From Methylobacterium mesophilicum SR1.6/6 (GTDB taxonomy: Bacteria > Pseudomonadota > Alphaproteobacteria > Rhizobiales > Beijerinckiaceae), in the NCBI RefSeq assembly GCF_000364445.2, contig NZ_CP043538.1, positions 2,363,612 through 2,427,611 of the forward strand: a stretch of DNA of 64,000 nucleotides, in the 5' to 3' direction. Position numbers and translations under genes: made by a program. Positions 8,515 to 16,478 of this stretch are shown here, piece by piece. Position 1 is the stretch's first letter. Each line of letters begins with the position of its first letter. The notes beneath the pieces are model-generated. The model made no database searches. It saw only the letters and a list, made by a program, of their open reading frames with translations, and had not been told where the DNA came from.

Positions 8515-9921
8515 ATGCAGGACGCCGAGCCCGTATCCATCGGTCACGACCGGATGTGGTCGCGCAGTCCTGCACGTCGTGCACCTCGGAACCGGCGGTG
8601 GAGCCGCGCCCTCCTGGCCGCGGGTGTCCTGCTCGTGGCCGCGGCCGGCTTCGCGCTCGCGCATGTCTGGTCGCCGCACGCCAACCTGCGCGTCACGATC
8701 GGACCGCCCGGCAGCACGGCCGAGCGTTTCATCACGGCATTCGCGGCCGTCTCCAAGGCGCAGCATCCCCGCGTCAACCTGGATCTCGTCCGGGTCGATG
8801 ACCTCACCGGCAGCGCCAGGGCGCTCGAGGAACGCAGGACCGACCTGGCCATCGTCCGCAGCGACGCCGCGGTGCCCGCCAACGCCCAGACCATCGTGAT
8901 TCTGCGCCGGGACGTCGTCGCCTTCATCCTGCCGCCGCACAGCGCCGTGACATCGGTCGCCGGCTTGGCGGGCAAGACCGTCGGCATCGTGGCCGGGCCC
9001 CTGCAAACCGCCAACGCGCGCCTCCTCGACACGGTGCTGAGCTACTTCAACATCCCGGCCAAAGATGTCGGCAGGACGGTTCTGGCGGTCGACGCGCTGG
9101 CCCAATCTGTCCGAGAGAAGAAGCTGGCGGCCGTTCTGGCGGTTGGTCCCATGGCACCCGGCGAGGTCGTGGACGTCGTCGGCGCGATCGCGCGCGCCAC
9201 CAGAGGGACTCCGAGAGTCCTCGCCCTCGACGAGGCGGAGGCAATCGGCAAGCGGTTCCCGGGCTTCGAATCGATCGACGTGCCCGTGGGCGCGTTCCGG
9301 GCGCGGCCCGCGACGCCGAGCGAGACCGTCACGACGCTGGCGGTCACCTTCCGCTTCGCCGCTTCGGAACTGATGCCCAACGTCGTCGCGGCGGCGATCG
9401 CCCGCTCGATCCTGACGACCAAGACGAAGCTCATCGCGATCACGCCGCTGGCCGCGCAGATCGAGGCACCCGATCCGGACGACAAGAGCCCGATCCTACC
9501 CGTCCACCCGGGCGTGGCCGCTTATCTGAGCAATGGAGACCAGACCTTCTTCGATCAGGTCCAGCAGTATTTCTATCTCGGCGGCCTCGTGGTCAGCCTC
9601 GCCGGATCGCTCCTCGCCGCCGCCTCGGCGGGCTGGAACAGGCGCCGGTCGGAGGCGGGGTGGCGTCCGGTCCGGCGCCTGGTCGAGATCGCCAACGCGG
9701 CGGCAGGGGTCGACCGCGCCGGGCTCGCCGCGCTGGAGGACGAGTACCGGGCGATCGTCGCGGCGATGCTGAGCTGTTCGTCCGGGCTCGTCGGCACCGA
9801 TTGCCTGTCGGCTTTTTCCACGGCCCTGGCGCATGCGCGTCACGCCCTCGATCACCGCCGCGCGAGTCTTGAGCCGGAGACGGCGGTTCCGTCCGGGCCG
9901 ACGCTCGTCGTCGCGCGGTGA
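8515..9921 (+). CDS. TAXI-family TRAP-type solute-binding protein, membrane anchored
   Basis: Protein of 468 aa from ATG 8515; a TTG at 8485 in the same frame overlaps the previous gene and is less likely. An N-terminal membrane anchor (ALLAAGVLLVAAAGFALAHV) is followed by a TAXI-type binding domain (LRVTIGPPGSTAERFITAFA, DLAIVRSDAAVP, VAGLAGKTVGIVAGP). A second hydrophobic segment lies near the C-terminus (YFYLGGLVVSLAGSLLAAA) with a cytoplasmic tail of about 100 aa. Ordinary TAXI binding proteins are soluble with only a signal peptide and sit next to DctM/DctQ-type permeases. Here no permease is present, so this may be a sensor or an orphan binding protein. Confidence 0.8.
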   Translation: MQDAEPVSIGHDRMWSRSPARRAPRNRRWSRALLAAGVLLVAAAGFALAHVWSPHANLRVTIGPPGSTAERFITAFAAVSKAQHPRVNLDLVRVDDLTGSARALEERRTDLAIVRSDAAVPANAQTIVILRRDVVAFILPPHSAVTSVAGLAGKTVGIVAGPLQTANARLLDTVLSYFNIPAKDVGRTVLAVDALAQSVREKKLAAVLAVGPMAPGEVVDVVGAIARATRGTPRVLALDEAEAIGKRFPGFESIDVPVGAFRARPATPSETVTTLAVTFRFAASELMPNVVAAAIARSILTTKTKLIAITPLAAQIEAPDPDDKSPILPVHPGVAAYLSNGDQTFFDQVQQYFYLGGLVVSLAGSLLAAASAGWNRRRSEAGWRPVRRLVEIANAAAGVDRAGLAALEDEYRAIVAAMLSCSSGLVGTDCLSAFSTALAHARHALDHRRASLEPETAVPSGPTLVVAR

Positions 9922-9954
9922 CGGCGCGCCCGGCCGGAGCGCCTCCGAGGGGCC

Positions 9955-10563
9955 TCACCCGGTCGCCGGCGCACGCAGCAGCAGGTCGCGCAGGCGTCCG
10001 GCGCCCAGCACACGGTCGATCTCTTGGAATGCGAAGTACGGGAGCAGCACCACGAACATCACCCAGGCGAAGGTGAGAACACCCCGCGGGCCGCCGGCCA
10101 TCTCCGGGAGCACGGCGCTCGGTGCCCGTCCGTGCCACGCCCCCACCAGAACCTCCTCCAGCCCGTAGGCGGCCACGAGGACGGCCGTGAACAGGAGCGC
10201 GCGGTACAGAACCACGTAGACCAGGGGCCTGCGTACGAGCCGCCGGCCGAGGCTCAGGGATCCGAGCTTCGTCGCCTCGGCGATCAGCATGAACTTGGCC
10301 AAGACCAGGGCATTGATCAGCCCGAGCGCGTAGAAATGGTAGCCGGGATAGTGCGGGATATCCTGATCGATCCGGGCGTAGATGTTGATGCTGAACAGGA
10401 TCAGGGTGCCGAAGACGACGATCAGGTAGGTGGCAAAGGCAAGGTAGCGCTTGGCTTCGGCGGTTGCTCTCTGCCACAGGGATCCGGCTCCTTCGCGCGC
10501 GTCGGCGCGCGGAAGACCTTGCGGGCCGGTACCGGCAGCCTCCCGGGACGTGGCAGGGGGCAC
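9955..10563 (-). CDS. Integral membrane protein of unknown function
   Basis: A 202-aa protein starting with GTG, chosen because GGAGG lies 8 bases upstream. After a 40-aa polar head there are four hydrophobic segments: YLAFATYLIVVFGTLILF, FYALGLINALVLAKFMLI, ALLFTAVLVAAYGLEEVLVG and VLTFAWVMFVVLLPYFAF. No family recognised. It lies downstream of the ferritin-like gene on the same strand but is separated from it by a perfect 22-base palindrome, so it probably has its own promoter. Confidence 0.7.
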   Translation of the reverse strand: MPPATSREAAGTGPQGLPRADAREGAGSLWQRATAEAKRYLAFATYLIVVFGTLILFSINIYARIDQDIPHYPGYHFYALGLINALVLAKFMLIAEATKLGSLSLGRRLVRRPLVYVVLYRALLFTAVLVAAYGLEEVLVGAWHGRAPSAVLPEMAGGPRGVLTFAWVMFVVLLPYFAFQEIDRVLGAGRLRDLLLRAPATG

Positions 10564-10608
10564 GGCGCAACCTCCGTGGGTCCGGTCCGCGCACCGTCCG
10601 GCGCAGGT

Positions 10609-10630
10609 CCGGATCGCTTGAGCGATCCGG
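10609..10630. terminator. Perfect palindrome between two minus-strand genes
   Basis: CCGGATCGCT-TG-AGCGATCCGG, arms of 10 bases. It lies 18 bases beyond the stop of the ferritin-like gene and 46 bases before the start of the membrane-protein gene, so it may be a terminator for the former. No T-run follows. A dimeric operator for the latter is the alternative. Confidence 0.45.
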
Positions 10631-10647
10631 CGCCGTCCCGGCTGTAG

Positions 10648-11151
10648 TCACGCAGCCAGCTTGACCGCGTGCTTGCTCTCGATCGTGCGGCGGATCAGGC
10701 GGCGGGTCCGCTCCGTGAACGCGAGCTTGTCCGCCAGGCAGCTTTCCAGCAGGACGCCGACCCCGAAATGCCCGCTCACGTCGGCCATGGCGACAAGGGC
10801 CACGTACTCGGCGATGCGCAGATGCATCAGGTGATTGGCCTTGATCAGGATGAACAGGGCCTTGGCGGCGGGCGCCTGGATCTCGGCCAGCTCGCGCCGG
10901 AAATCTTCAAGAAAGACTTCTTGGAGGCGGCCGTTCGCAGTGATCGGTTTTTCGCCGATCAGCTGAAAGCAGCGGTCGAGCGACTTGATCGTCTTGTCCT
11001 GGATGAAGGCGCGCGACTGGAGCGCCTCCTGGATCGCCGGATCCTGCGCGACCTGTCCCAATTCCTCGTAGATCTTCGTCGCGCGTTCCGCATGGTGCCG
11101 CGCATCGCTCAGCATGCGCACGAAAAGCTCCTTCGGCGTCTTAACCGGCAT
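10648..11151 (-). CDS. Ferritin-like DUF892 (YciE/YciF-type) protein
   Basis: A 167-aa all-helical protein of the ferritin-like DUF892 group, usually stress- or stationary-phase-induced; a di-iron role is suspected in the family but not proven. It begins MPVKTPKELFVRMLSDARHH, the typical TPKELFVxxLxDxxxAE-like opening, and continues with ALQSRAFIQDKTIKSLDRCF and ALFILIKANHLMHLRIAEYV. ATG at 11151 is chosen over 11190 because GAGGAGG lies 5-6 bases before it. Only some of the usual Glu/His ligand positions are obvious, so metal binding is uncertain. Confidence 0.75.
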   Translation of the reverse strand: MPVKTPKELFVRMLSDARHHAERATKIYEELGQVAQDPAIQEALQSRAFIQDKTIKSLDRCFQLIGEKPITANGRLQEVFLEDFRRELAEIQAPAAKALFILIKANHLMHLRIAEYVALVAMADVSGHFGVGVLLESCLADKLAFTERTRRLIRRTIESKHAVKLAA

Positions 11152-11541
11152 AGCAACCTCCTCACCTTTCTTGGCTGTCGATCGAGGCATCTCTCGAATG
11201 CCGACTTCGCTTCGTGCGCCCTTGGCGCGACCGAAAGCAGCATCCTGCCGGTCGCCGGGACGAGCCCTTCGCTCACCGCGCTGAAGCGTGGGGCATTATG
11301 CGTCCGCGCCGAGTGCCTGCTTGATCGGGCGAGACACCGGCCGGGCCGGGCATCGGCCATGCCCGGCGGCTCAAGCGCAGCAGGGAAGGGTCATGCTCCG
11401 CGAGCCGGCCGCGTCCCCGCGGATCAAGCGGCGTCGCCGGCTCGGCCTTACTGTTCGGTCGGTGCGTATCCGAGGGGCAGAAGGCTTGATGCCGCACTCA
11501 GCCCATCTCGGCAGGTCCTTCTGCAGAGCGGAGATCATCCC
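11152..11541. other. Divergent intergenic region
   Basis: About 390 bases between the ferritin-like gene (minus) and the Gly/Tyr-rich protein (plus). No coding frame with a family motif was seen. It must hold both promoters. No TTGA-N6-TCAA box was found in it. Confidence 0.45.
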
Positions 11542-11946
11542 ATGAGGATTCTACGGATTGCGTCCTTGGCCGGTGTTGCCCTCGTCCTGAGCGGTCTGAC
11601 CGTCGAGGCGCGTGGCTTCCACGGCGGGGGCGGCTTCCGCGGCGGCGGAGTCCGTGCCGGCGGCTTCCATGGCGTAAGGGCCGGCAGGGTCGGCGGCTAT
11701 CGCGGGGCGGTGGGGTATCGCGGCCGCTACGGCGCCGTCGGACGTTACGGCGGGGTCGGGCGCTACGGCGGGGTCGGGCGCTACGGTTACGGCTACGGCC
11801 GCTATGGTTACGGCGCCCGTCCCTATGGCTACGGTCTGGGTGCGGCTGCCGTCGGAGCCGCGGCCGCGGGCTATGGCGCCACCTACGGCCGCTGCGGTCC
11901 CTACGCCTATTACGATGCCTATGCGGGCGTCTGCCGTCCGTACTGA
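11542..11946 (+). CDS. Secreted Gly/Tyr-rich repeat protein
   Basis: A 134-aa protein with a signal peptide (MRILRIASLAGVALVLSG, cleavage near TVEARG). The mature part is low-complexity, with GFHGGGGFRGGG at the start, then RYGGVGRYGGVG and YGYGRYGYGARPYGYG repeats, an Ala-rich helix-like GLGAAAVGAAAAGYGA and a C-terminal RCGPYAYYDAYAGVCRPY with two Cys. An 18-base direct repeat is visible at 11743-11778. Proteins of this type are common in Methylobacterium-like genomes and have no known function. Envelope location is inferred from the signal peptide. Confidence 0.75.
   Translation: MRILRIASLAGVALVLSGLTVEARGFHGGGGFRGGGVRAGGFHGVRAGRVGGYRGAVGYRGRYGAVGRYGGVGRYGGVGRYGYGYGRYGYGARPYGYGLGAAAVGAAAAGYGATYGRCGPYAYYDAYAGVCRPY
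11743..11778 (+). repeat. Two tandem 18-base units in the Gly/Tyr-rich gene
   Basis: Two nearly identical units (cgytacggcggggtcggg) encode RYGGVG twice; a third partial unit follows. In-frame repeat expansion is a likely way for this protein to change length. Confidence 0.7.
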
Positions 11947-12050
11947 GCCCGCTGAACAAGGCCGAGGCCGTCAGGCCCCGGCTCCCTCATCCGGCCTGAA
12001 CCAGTCGTCCGCTCCGGCACAGGGTCTGAAAGCAGGATTGGTCGAACACC

Positions 12051-12464
12051 ATGACCTTCCGTTCTGTCGCCCCGCTCCTGGTGATCTGTTCAGGCGCGCC
12101 CGCGCTGGCACAACCGTACGGCCTGCAGCAGCCGGCCGCCCTGTTCCACGGCAATTACTGCGGCCTCGGCAACAACGGCGCCTTGCCGCCCATCGATGCG
12201 CTGGATGCCGCCTGCGCCCGCCACGACGCCTGTACCCCCTTGGGCCGATTGCCGTCCCGGGCTTGCAATGCTCGGCTCTCTTGGGAAACCGGCCGCATAT
12301 CGCGCGATCCGCGGCAACCGGACGATCTCCGGGCGCTGGCGGGCTTCGTTGCCGCGGGCGCCGCCCTTTTGCCGTTCAACCCAACTGCGCCAGTGGTCGC
12401 CGTCGGGGTCCCCGCCACCGCGCGACCGGCTCGGTCCGACCGGGCGGTCTATCACGCTTATTAG
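12051..12464 (+). CDS. Secreted phospholipase A2-like protein
   Basis: A 137-aa protein with a signal peptide (MTFRSVAPLLVICSGAPALA) and a phospholipase A2-like core: NYCGLGNNGALPPIDALDAA followed by CARHDACTPLG. This matches the PLA2 arrangement of a YCGxG calcium loop followed by C-xx-HD-x-C, with His58-Asp59 as the catalytic pair and Cys37, 55, 61 and 72 available for disulfides. The C-terminal third is Ala/Pro-rich with a hydrophobic stretch. If active it would cleave fatty acids from phospholipids outside the cytoplasm. Monocistronic, convergent with the gene at 12531-12902. Activity is not certain because the loop has Leu-Gly-Asn-Asn-Gly where variants exist. Confidence 0.7.
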   Translation: MTFRSVAPLLVICSGAPALAQPYGLQQPAALFHGNYCGLGNNGALPPIDALDAACARHDACTPLGRLPSRACNARLSWETGRISRDPRQPDDLRALAGFVAAGAALLPFNPTAPVVAVGVPATARPARSDRAVYHAY

Positions 12465-12530
12465 CGCACGCAGCCGGATCCGACCGCGAGGAAGCCGGGT
12501 CCGGCGTCCGGTAAAGGCGTTCAAAACCGG

Positions 12531-12902
12531 TCAGCGGCGGAATCCGCCGCGGTACCCGCCGACGCGGCGTCCGTAGACCGCCCGGCCACCGTAGGCACGG
12601 CCACCCCGATAGACTGCTCCGCCCCGATAGACTGCTCCGCCCCGATAGACCGCACCGCCCCGATAACCGTACCGGACGGCGCCCGGATGACCGTAGATCG
12701 CCCTGCCCCGGTATCCGTAATAGCCGGGCGCCCCGTAGACGTTGGGTCGGCAGCCTCCGTAGGGGCCGCGGTGTAAGCCAGGGCCGCATCCGCCGGCGGC
12801 TTGAGCCGGCGCGATCCCAAGGACACCCGGTCCGGAAGCGTTCAGGCTCAGCAAGACACCGAACACGAGGGTCGCGAGCGAAATAATCCGTATCGATGGC
12901 AT
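12531..12902 (-). CDS. GCG_CRPN-type secreted repeat protein
   Basis: A 123-aa protein with a signal peptide (ISLATLVFGVLLSLNASG, cleavage near APAQAAG) followed by GCGPGLHRGPYGGCRPN, the conserved GCG...CRPN prefix that stands before variable Gly/Tyr/Arg repeats in many Hyphomicrobiales. The rest is YRG, YGHPG and four GGAVYR-type repeats ending GGYRGGFRR. Strong RBS (AAAGGAGG) 5 bases before the ATG. Function unknown; secretion is inferred. It resembles the protein at 11542 in composition but not in its prefix. Confidence 0.8.
   Translation of the reverse strand: MPSIRIISLATLVFGVLLSLNASGPGVLGIAPAQAAGGCGPGLHRGPYGGCRPNVYGAPGYYGYRGRAIYGHPGAVRYGYRGGAVYRGGAVYRGGAVYRGGRAYGGRAVYGRRVGGYRGGFRR
12604..12675. 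repeat. Four tandem 18-base units in the GCG_CRPN gene
   Basis: The unit ccccgatagactgctccg occurs twice exactly (12604-12621, 12622-12639) and twice with changes (12640-12657, 12658-12675). On the minus strand it encodes YRGGAV-type hexapeptides. The exact copies suggest recent slippage. Confidence 0.85.
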
Positions 12903-13004
12903 TGTTTCCTCCTTTAAGTCCTTTCGGTAAAAGTCAAAGTGAGTTTGTCGATGTATTTTACAGCGAATTTTTAATACTGATCGTTGGCGCTAAATTCGAT
13001 ACGA

Positions 13005-14180
13005 TCATTCTCGAGAATGCTGGAAACCATATGCTCGATCGGGACCCGTTGCAGGTCGCGAGAAGCTCGGGAGCATCGCTTCAGCTGCCGTTTCCAGTGG
13101 CCGGCACCGGTGCCTCCAGATGCTCGGTGACAGGCCGGACCAGCGTCGGAACGCGTGCGTGAACGCGGCCGCTTCGGAGAAGCCAAGACAGGCGGAGATT
13201 TGCGCCAAGGTCATGTTGGTCTCGGCCAGGAGCTGCTTGGCCGTCTCGAACCGGATCTGTGTGGTCACCGACCGGAAGCTCGTGCCTTCGGCCCTCAGGC
13301 GACGGCTGAGCGTGCGCCGATGGACCGCCAGATGGCGCGCCACGGCTTGGCCTGACCACGGGCTCTGAATGAACTCCATGCGGAGAAGGCACCGCAGCTG
13401 GTCGGATATCTGGATCGGCGCCGCCTCGCCGATCTGGCGGATGCGACGTTCCGCGGTCGCGAGCGAATCTCGGTCGGCGCCCGCGATCGGTTGTTCGAGG
13501 ACGCGTGATGGAAACGCGATGGCTGCCCATTCCTGATCAAAACGGACGGGTGCGCGGAAGAAATGCCGGTAGGGATCCGTCTGACGCGGTGGCGCACGCG
13601 GCAACAGGACTTCCGATGGCGACCATTGGGCACTCGACAGGGCGCGCACGATATTGACGATCGTGGCGAGAGCCCCCTCCGACTGGAGGCCCACCGCTGT
13701 CGCCCCGGCTTCGTAGGGAAAGTAGTGAAGCAGAGCCAGATCGGTCTCGACGCTGAGCCTGACGGCAGAGCCGCACGTCCAAGCCCAGGGACGATTCTCC
13801 AGAACACGCAGGGCGTCGCCAACGGTCCCAGCGTTCCGCACCAGCGTGCCGCTTGGTCCGAGCTTGGCGAGAGCGATACGCCGTCCCACGAGCAGGCCGA
13901 GATGGCCGCACCGCGTGCGATTCGCACCCAGCTGAAGCAGGCGGCCGAGCGCGGCATTCGAGACCGGTGTACCGCCGTCCCGGGATGCCCGCGGGTCGCA
14001 GCCCGCGTCCCGGAGGATTTCGACAGGATCTGAACCGAGTTCCGAGATAACGGCGCAGGCTGCGCTCGCAACGTCGCCATGGAAGTCGTCGGCACCGGGG
14101 GTGCGTTCCGCATCCAGCCGCCGATCGGGCTCAAGTCGATCGCAAGTGTCTTCGCGCGCCAGCGCCAGGCGGTTGGCCAT
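13005..14180 (-). CDS. AraC family transcriptional regulator
   Basis: A 391-aa regulator with an N-terminal ligand-sensing domain of the arabinose-binding-like type used by OruR/ArgR-like AraC proteins (AALGRLLQLGANRTRCGHLG, LLVGRRIALAKLGPSG) and a C-terminal double helix-turn-helix (VARHLAVHRRTLSRRLRAEG, then LAETNMTLAQISACLGFSEA and FTHAFRRWSGLSPSIWR). The ATG at 14180 is preferred; a GTG at 14219 in the same frame lacks a clear RBS. It stands alone, with no obvious partner gene, so its ligand and targets are unknown. Confidence 0.88.
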   Translation of the reverse strand: MANRLALAREDTCDRLEPDRRLDAERTPGADDFHGDVASAACAVISELGSDPVEILRDAGCDPRASRDGGTPVSNAALGRLLQLGANRTRCGHLGLLVGRRIALAKLGPSGTLVRNAGTVGDALRVLENRPWAWTCGSAVRLSVETDLALLHYFPYEAGATAVGLQSEGALATIVNIVRALSSAQWSPSEVLLPRAPPRQTDPYRHFFRAPVRFDQEWAAIAFPSRVLEQPIAGADRDSLATAERRIRQIGEAAPIQISDQLRCLLRMEFIQSPWSGQAVARHLAVHRRTLSRRLRAEGTSFRSVTTQIRFETAKQLLAETNMTLAQISACLGFSEAAAFTHAFRRWSGLSPSIWRHRCRPLETAAEAMLPSFSRPATGPDRAYGFQHSRE

Positions 14181-14527
14181 CGCAGGACCCCGTTCCTTCC
14201 CGATGCGCGAAGAATTCACAGCCGTCGCAGGATCCGCACATTGCGCTGGATCAATCTGCCTATCGTCGACTGCACGCGCCGCGGACCTGCTCGATCAATA
14301 CAAGTTTGGAATTAGAGGGATCGGTCCGAGCTGCCGTATCGTGTTGCGGATCCGGGATTCGAGGGCGTGGCCAGTTGTCCTCAAGATCCGCGAAGCTCGG
14401 GTGCGATCGAGGGCGGTTCGCGCCGGACGTCGGGGCGTGTCGATCCTGATCGAAACGTTCGTTGGTCTGTCGATTTCATACGGCAGACGGGGTGCGGGTC
14501 TCGGCGTTGGCGGATCCCTGCACCGCT
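14181..14527. other. Gene-free stretch
   Basis: About 350 bases between the regulator start and the 3' end of the metallopeptidase gene, both on the minus strand. It should hold the regulator's promoter. No other signal was seen. Confidence 0.45.
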
Positions 14528-15352
14528 TCAGAACATCCATCGGAACGCGCGCCGGACGCGCGCGCGCCCGATTCGGCCATCGCGCAAATGGGGCCGGAAG
14601 AGCTTCTGCAGGGCGTAGGCCGCGAGGTCGTACTCGGCCCGACAATTCGCGGCGCGTGCCTTGGGCAGGGCACCCGCTTCGACGAGATAGCCGAAGGCCC
14701 CGCGGTCGGCGCCGTAGGCGAGGCAGAGCAGGTTGTAGAGGCGCTGCCCGGCGAGGCTGTGATCATCGGCCAGAACCGCTTGATCGCGCGTCTCCTCGGC
14801 GGCTTGGGTGCGCAGGAGATAGGCCGCGCCGTCGATCGCGTGCCGTGCCTGAGCGGACGGCAGTTCGAGCAGGACGAGCGCGGCGAACTGGTCGGCCGCG
14901 TCCTCCTCGCGGCCGAGTACGGGCACGTCGAGGAGATCGTACAGGGCATGGCCGAGTTCGTGCAGGAAGATCTGTGCGACGGGGCCGAAGATCGCGTCGC
15001 GTTGGGTGACACCGGTCTCGGGGTGGTTCCTGGACGCACGATCCCGCACCTCCCGGACGTACTCGTAGCAGACCGTGACCGTCCGGCTTCTGGGTGCATA
15101 CCAGGCGTTGGCCTCGCCGCAGACAGCCAGTCGCAGCGTCAGCGAGCGCGGCGGACGCATGGCTTTGACGATCGCCTGCACGCCTTCCAGGACCCGGCGC
15201 GCCTTGAGGTCCCGGTGGAGCGCGCGCGTCTCCTCGTCTATGGGGCGCTGATAGGCGATCCGGATCGCCGCGCCCGTCGAGCGAGCCGCATGGGTCGGCG
15301 GAGCGCCGATCACGAGCGCCAGGCTCGCCGCGAGTCCGACGGCACGCCACAT
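14528..15352 (-). CDS. Secreted DUF4344 putative metallopeptidase
   Basis: A 274-aa protein with a signal peptide (MWRAVGLAASLALVIGAPPT, cleavage near HAARS). The zinc-binding HExxH is present as FLHELGHALYDLL (His131-Glu132...His135), followed by VPVLGREEDAADQFAA, where Glu149/150 would be the third ligand as in gluzincin-like enzymes. VCYEYVREV and the C-terminal EYDLAAYALQKLF also fit DUF4344. The substrate is unknown; action outside the cytoplasm is inferred. The gene starts 24 bases after the stop of the DUF1236-like gene, so the two probably form an operon. Confidence 0.82.
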   Translation of the reverse strand: MWRAVGLAASLALVIGAPPTHAARSTGAAIRIAYQRPIDEETRALHRDLKARRVLEGVQAIVKAMRPPRSLTLRLAVCGEANAWYAPRSRTVTVCYEYVREVRDRASRNHPETGVTQRDAIFGPVAQIFLHELGHALYDLLDVPVLGREEDAADQFAALVLLELPSAQARHAIDGAAYLLRTQAAEETRDQAVLADDHSLAGQRLYNLLCLAYGADRGAFGYLVEAGALPKARAANCRAEYDLAAYALQKLFRPHLRDGRIGRARVRRAFRWMF

Positions 15353-15376
15353 CCGGCAACCTCTGGGCCACGGGTT

Positions 15377-15772
15377 TCACTGCGTCAGGACGCGCACGAT
15401 CCGGTGCGATCCAAGATCGACGATGACGGCCTTTCCATCCGGCGAGATGAAGTAGCCGTAATGACCCATTGGCGTGAAGCCGGGGATCGACTGGTTGCGG
15501 AAGGATCCCATCTCGATCCAGTCGGGGATGCTGCTGCCGATCCCGACCCGGCGGCCGATCCCGTTCTCCGCGGTGTATCGGGGTCCCGTCTCGAACAGGG
15601 CGGCGATCGTGACCGGGACGCCGCCGCGTTCGATCTCCCCGGTCAAGCCGCCGCGCGGATTGACCTGCAGGGTGAGCGGCTGCGCGTGAAGCGGCGCACA
15701 GATCGCCACAAAAAGGATGCCGACAATGACATGCAGTAAAATTCGTCGCTTGCTTTGTGTCTCCATTGACAT
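15377..15772 (-). CDS. Secreted DUF1236-like protein
   Basis: A 131-aa protein with a signal peptide (RRILLHVIVGILFVAICAPL, cleavage near HAQPL). The C-terminal third reads VGIGSSIPDWIEMGSF then HYGYFISPDGKAVIVDLGSH and RIVRVL, matching the DUF1236 ending in which a short beta hairpin closes with VDP-like residues and RIVxVI. GGAGG lies 5 bases before the ATG. First gene of a two-gene unit with the DUF4344 metallopeptidase. Function unknown. Confidence 0.7.
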   Translation of the reverse strand: MSMETQSKRRILLHVIVGILFVAICAPLHAQPLTLQVNPRGGLTGEIERGGVPVTIAALFETGPRYTAENGIGRRVGIGSSIPDWIEMGSFRNQSIPGFTPMGHYGYFISPDGKAVIVDLGSHRIVRVLTQ

Positions 15773-16230
15773 GGCAACCTCCGAAACATGCCCACCGAGG
15801 AGCGGGTGTCGTTAAATCCTCCAGATTATTAGATCATCCCAAAGCACGTGCTTGATCGCCTGCGACAGGGTCCCTGCTCCGCCGCTCCGATTCTCGCCGA
15901 CCGCGCCCTGCACCGTCCTGCTGGATGAGGGTCGCGATCATCTGCGCGGCGCCGGAGCCCTCACGTCCGAGAGCCGAAGCCTGATGACGAGCGGAGGCCG
16001 TGCGCTGAATCAAGGCTGGAGCCTCAGCGGCGGGCGCGATCGGCGGGCAGCAGGAGGCGAAGCCATCATGAAGCGCGAGCTCCCCGCGAGCCTGAGCGAG
16101 GACGACGTGAACTCCACCCATCTGGATCGGGATTACGCCGCAACGGACTCGTTCAACGGGGTGATCGCGCACAGTCTGTGAAGCGGATCGCTGATCTCGG
16201 CGGTGGTCGGCACGGAGCTGCCCGAGCGCG

Positions 16231-16261
16231 CTCCGCCGAAAGGGCTGCCGGTTCGGCGGAG
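16231..16261. repeat. Inverted repeat, hairpin-forming
   Basis: CTCCGCCGAA at 16231-16240 pairs perfectly with TTCGGCGGAG at 16252-16261 around an 11-base loop. No T-run follows on either strand. Role unknown: transcript end structure or remnant of a small repeat element. Confidence 0.55.
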
Positions 16262-16389
16262 AGCGCGCGGCGGCGCGAGGGCGCAAGGGCCTTCTCCGAA
16301 TTTGAGCCTGACGCGGCGAGCGACAAGCCTCTCACCAACTGAGAGATGCGCACCTGACGGTGGACCTCGCTCGGACCCCCACCTAGCCT

Positions 16390-16417
16390 GGAGCCGTTTT
16401 CGATCGGAAACGGCTCC
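16390..16417 (-). terminator. Probable terminator hairpin downstream of the 185-aa hypothetical gene
   Basis: GGAGCCGTTT at 16390-16399 pairs with AAACGGCTCC at 16408-16417 across an 8-base loop that is itself partly self-complementary. It lies about 60 bases beyond the stop codon at 16479 in the direction of transcription. Confidence 0.55.
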
Positions 16418-16478
16418 AACGTCCTGACTCGACGGACTCCTGAGCACCGAACCGATGCTCCCGGTGGCCGAACGCGCT

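Larger units (their letters stand above)
15773..16478. other. Gene-free stretch with two hairpins
   Basis: About 700 bases without a supported gene; the open frames present lack motifs and good starts. It contains two long inverted repeats (16231-16261 and 16390-16417). The left end, richer in A and T (15810-15850), is the promoter side of the DUF1236-like gene. Confidence 0.5.

Noticed and set aside
12604..12675. CRISPR array
   Set aside because: Repeat units are contiguous 18-mers inside a coding sequence with no spacers and no cas genes.
15852..16181. 109-aa plus-strand frame ending SEDDVNSTHLDRDYAATD
   Set aside because: No convincing start or family; the short C-terminal part looks protein-like but is too small to support alone.
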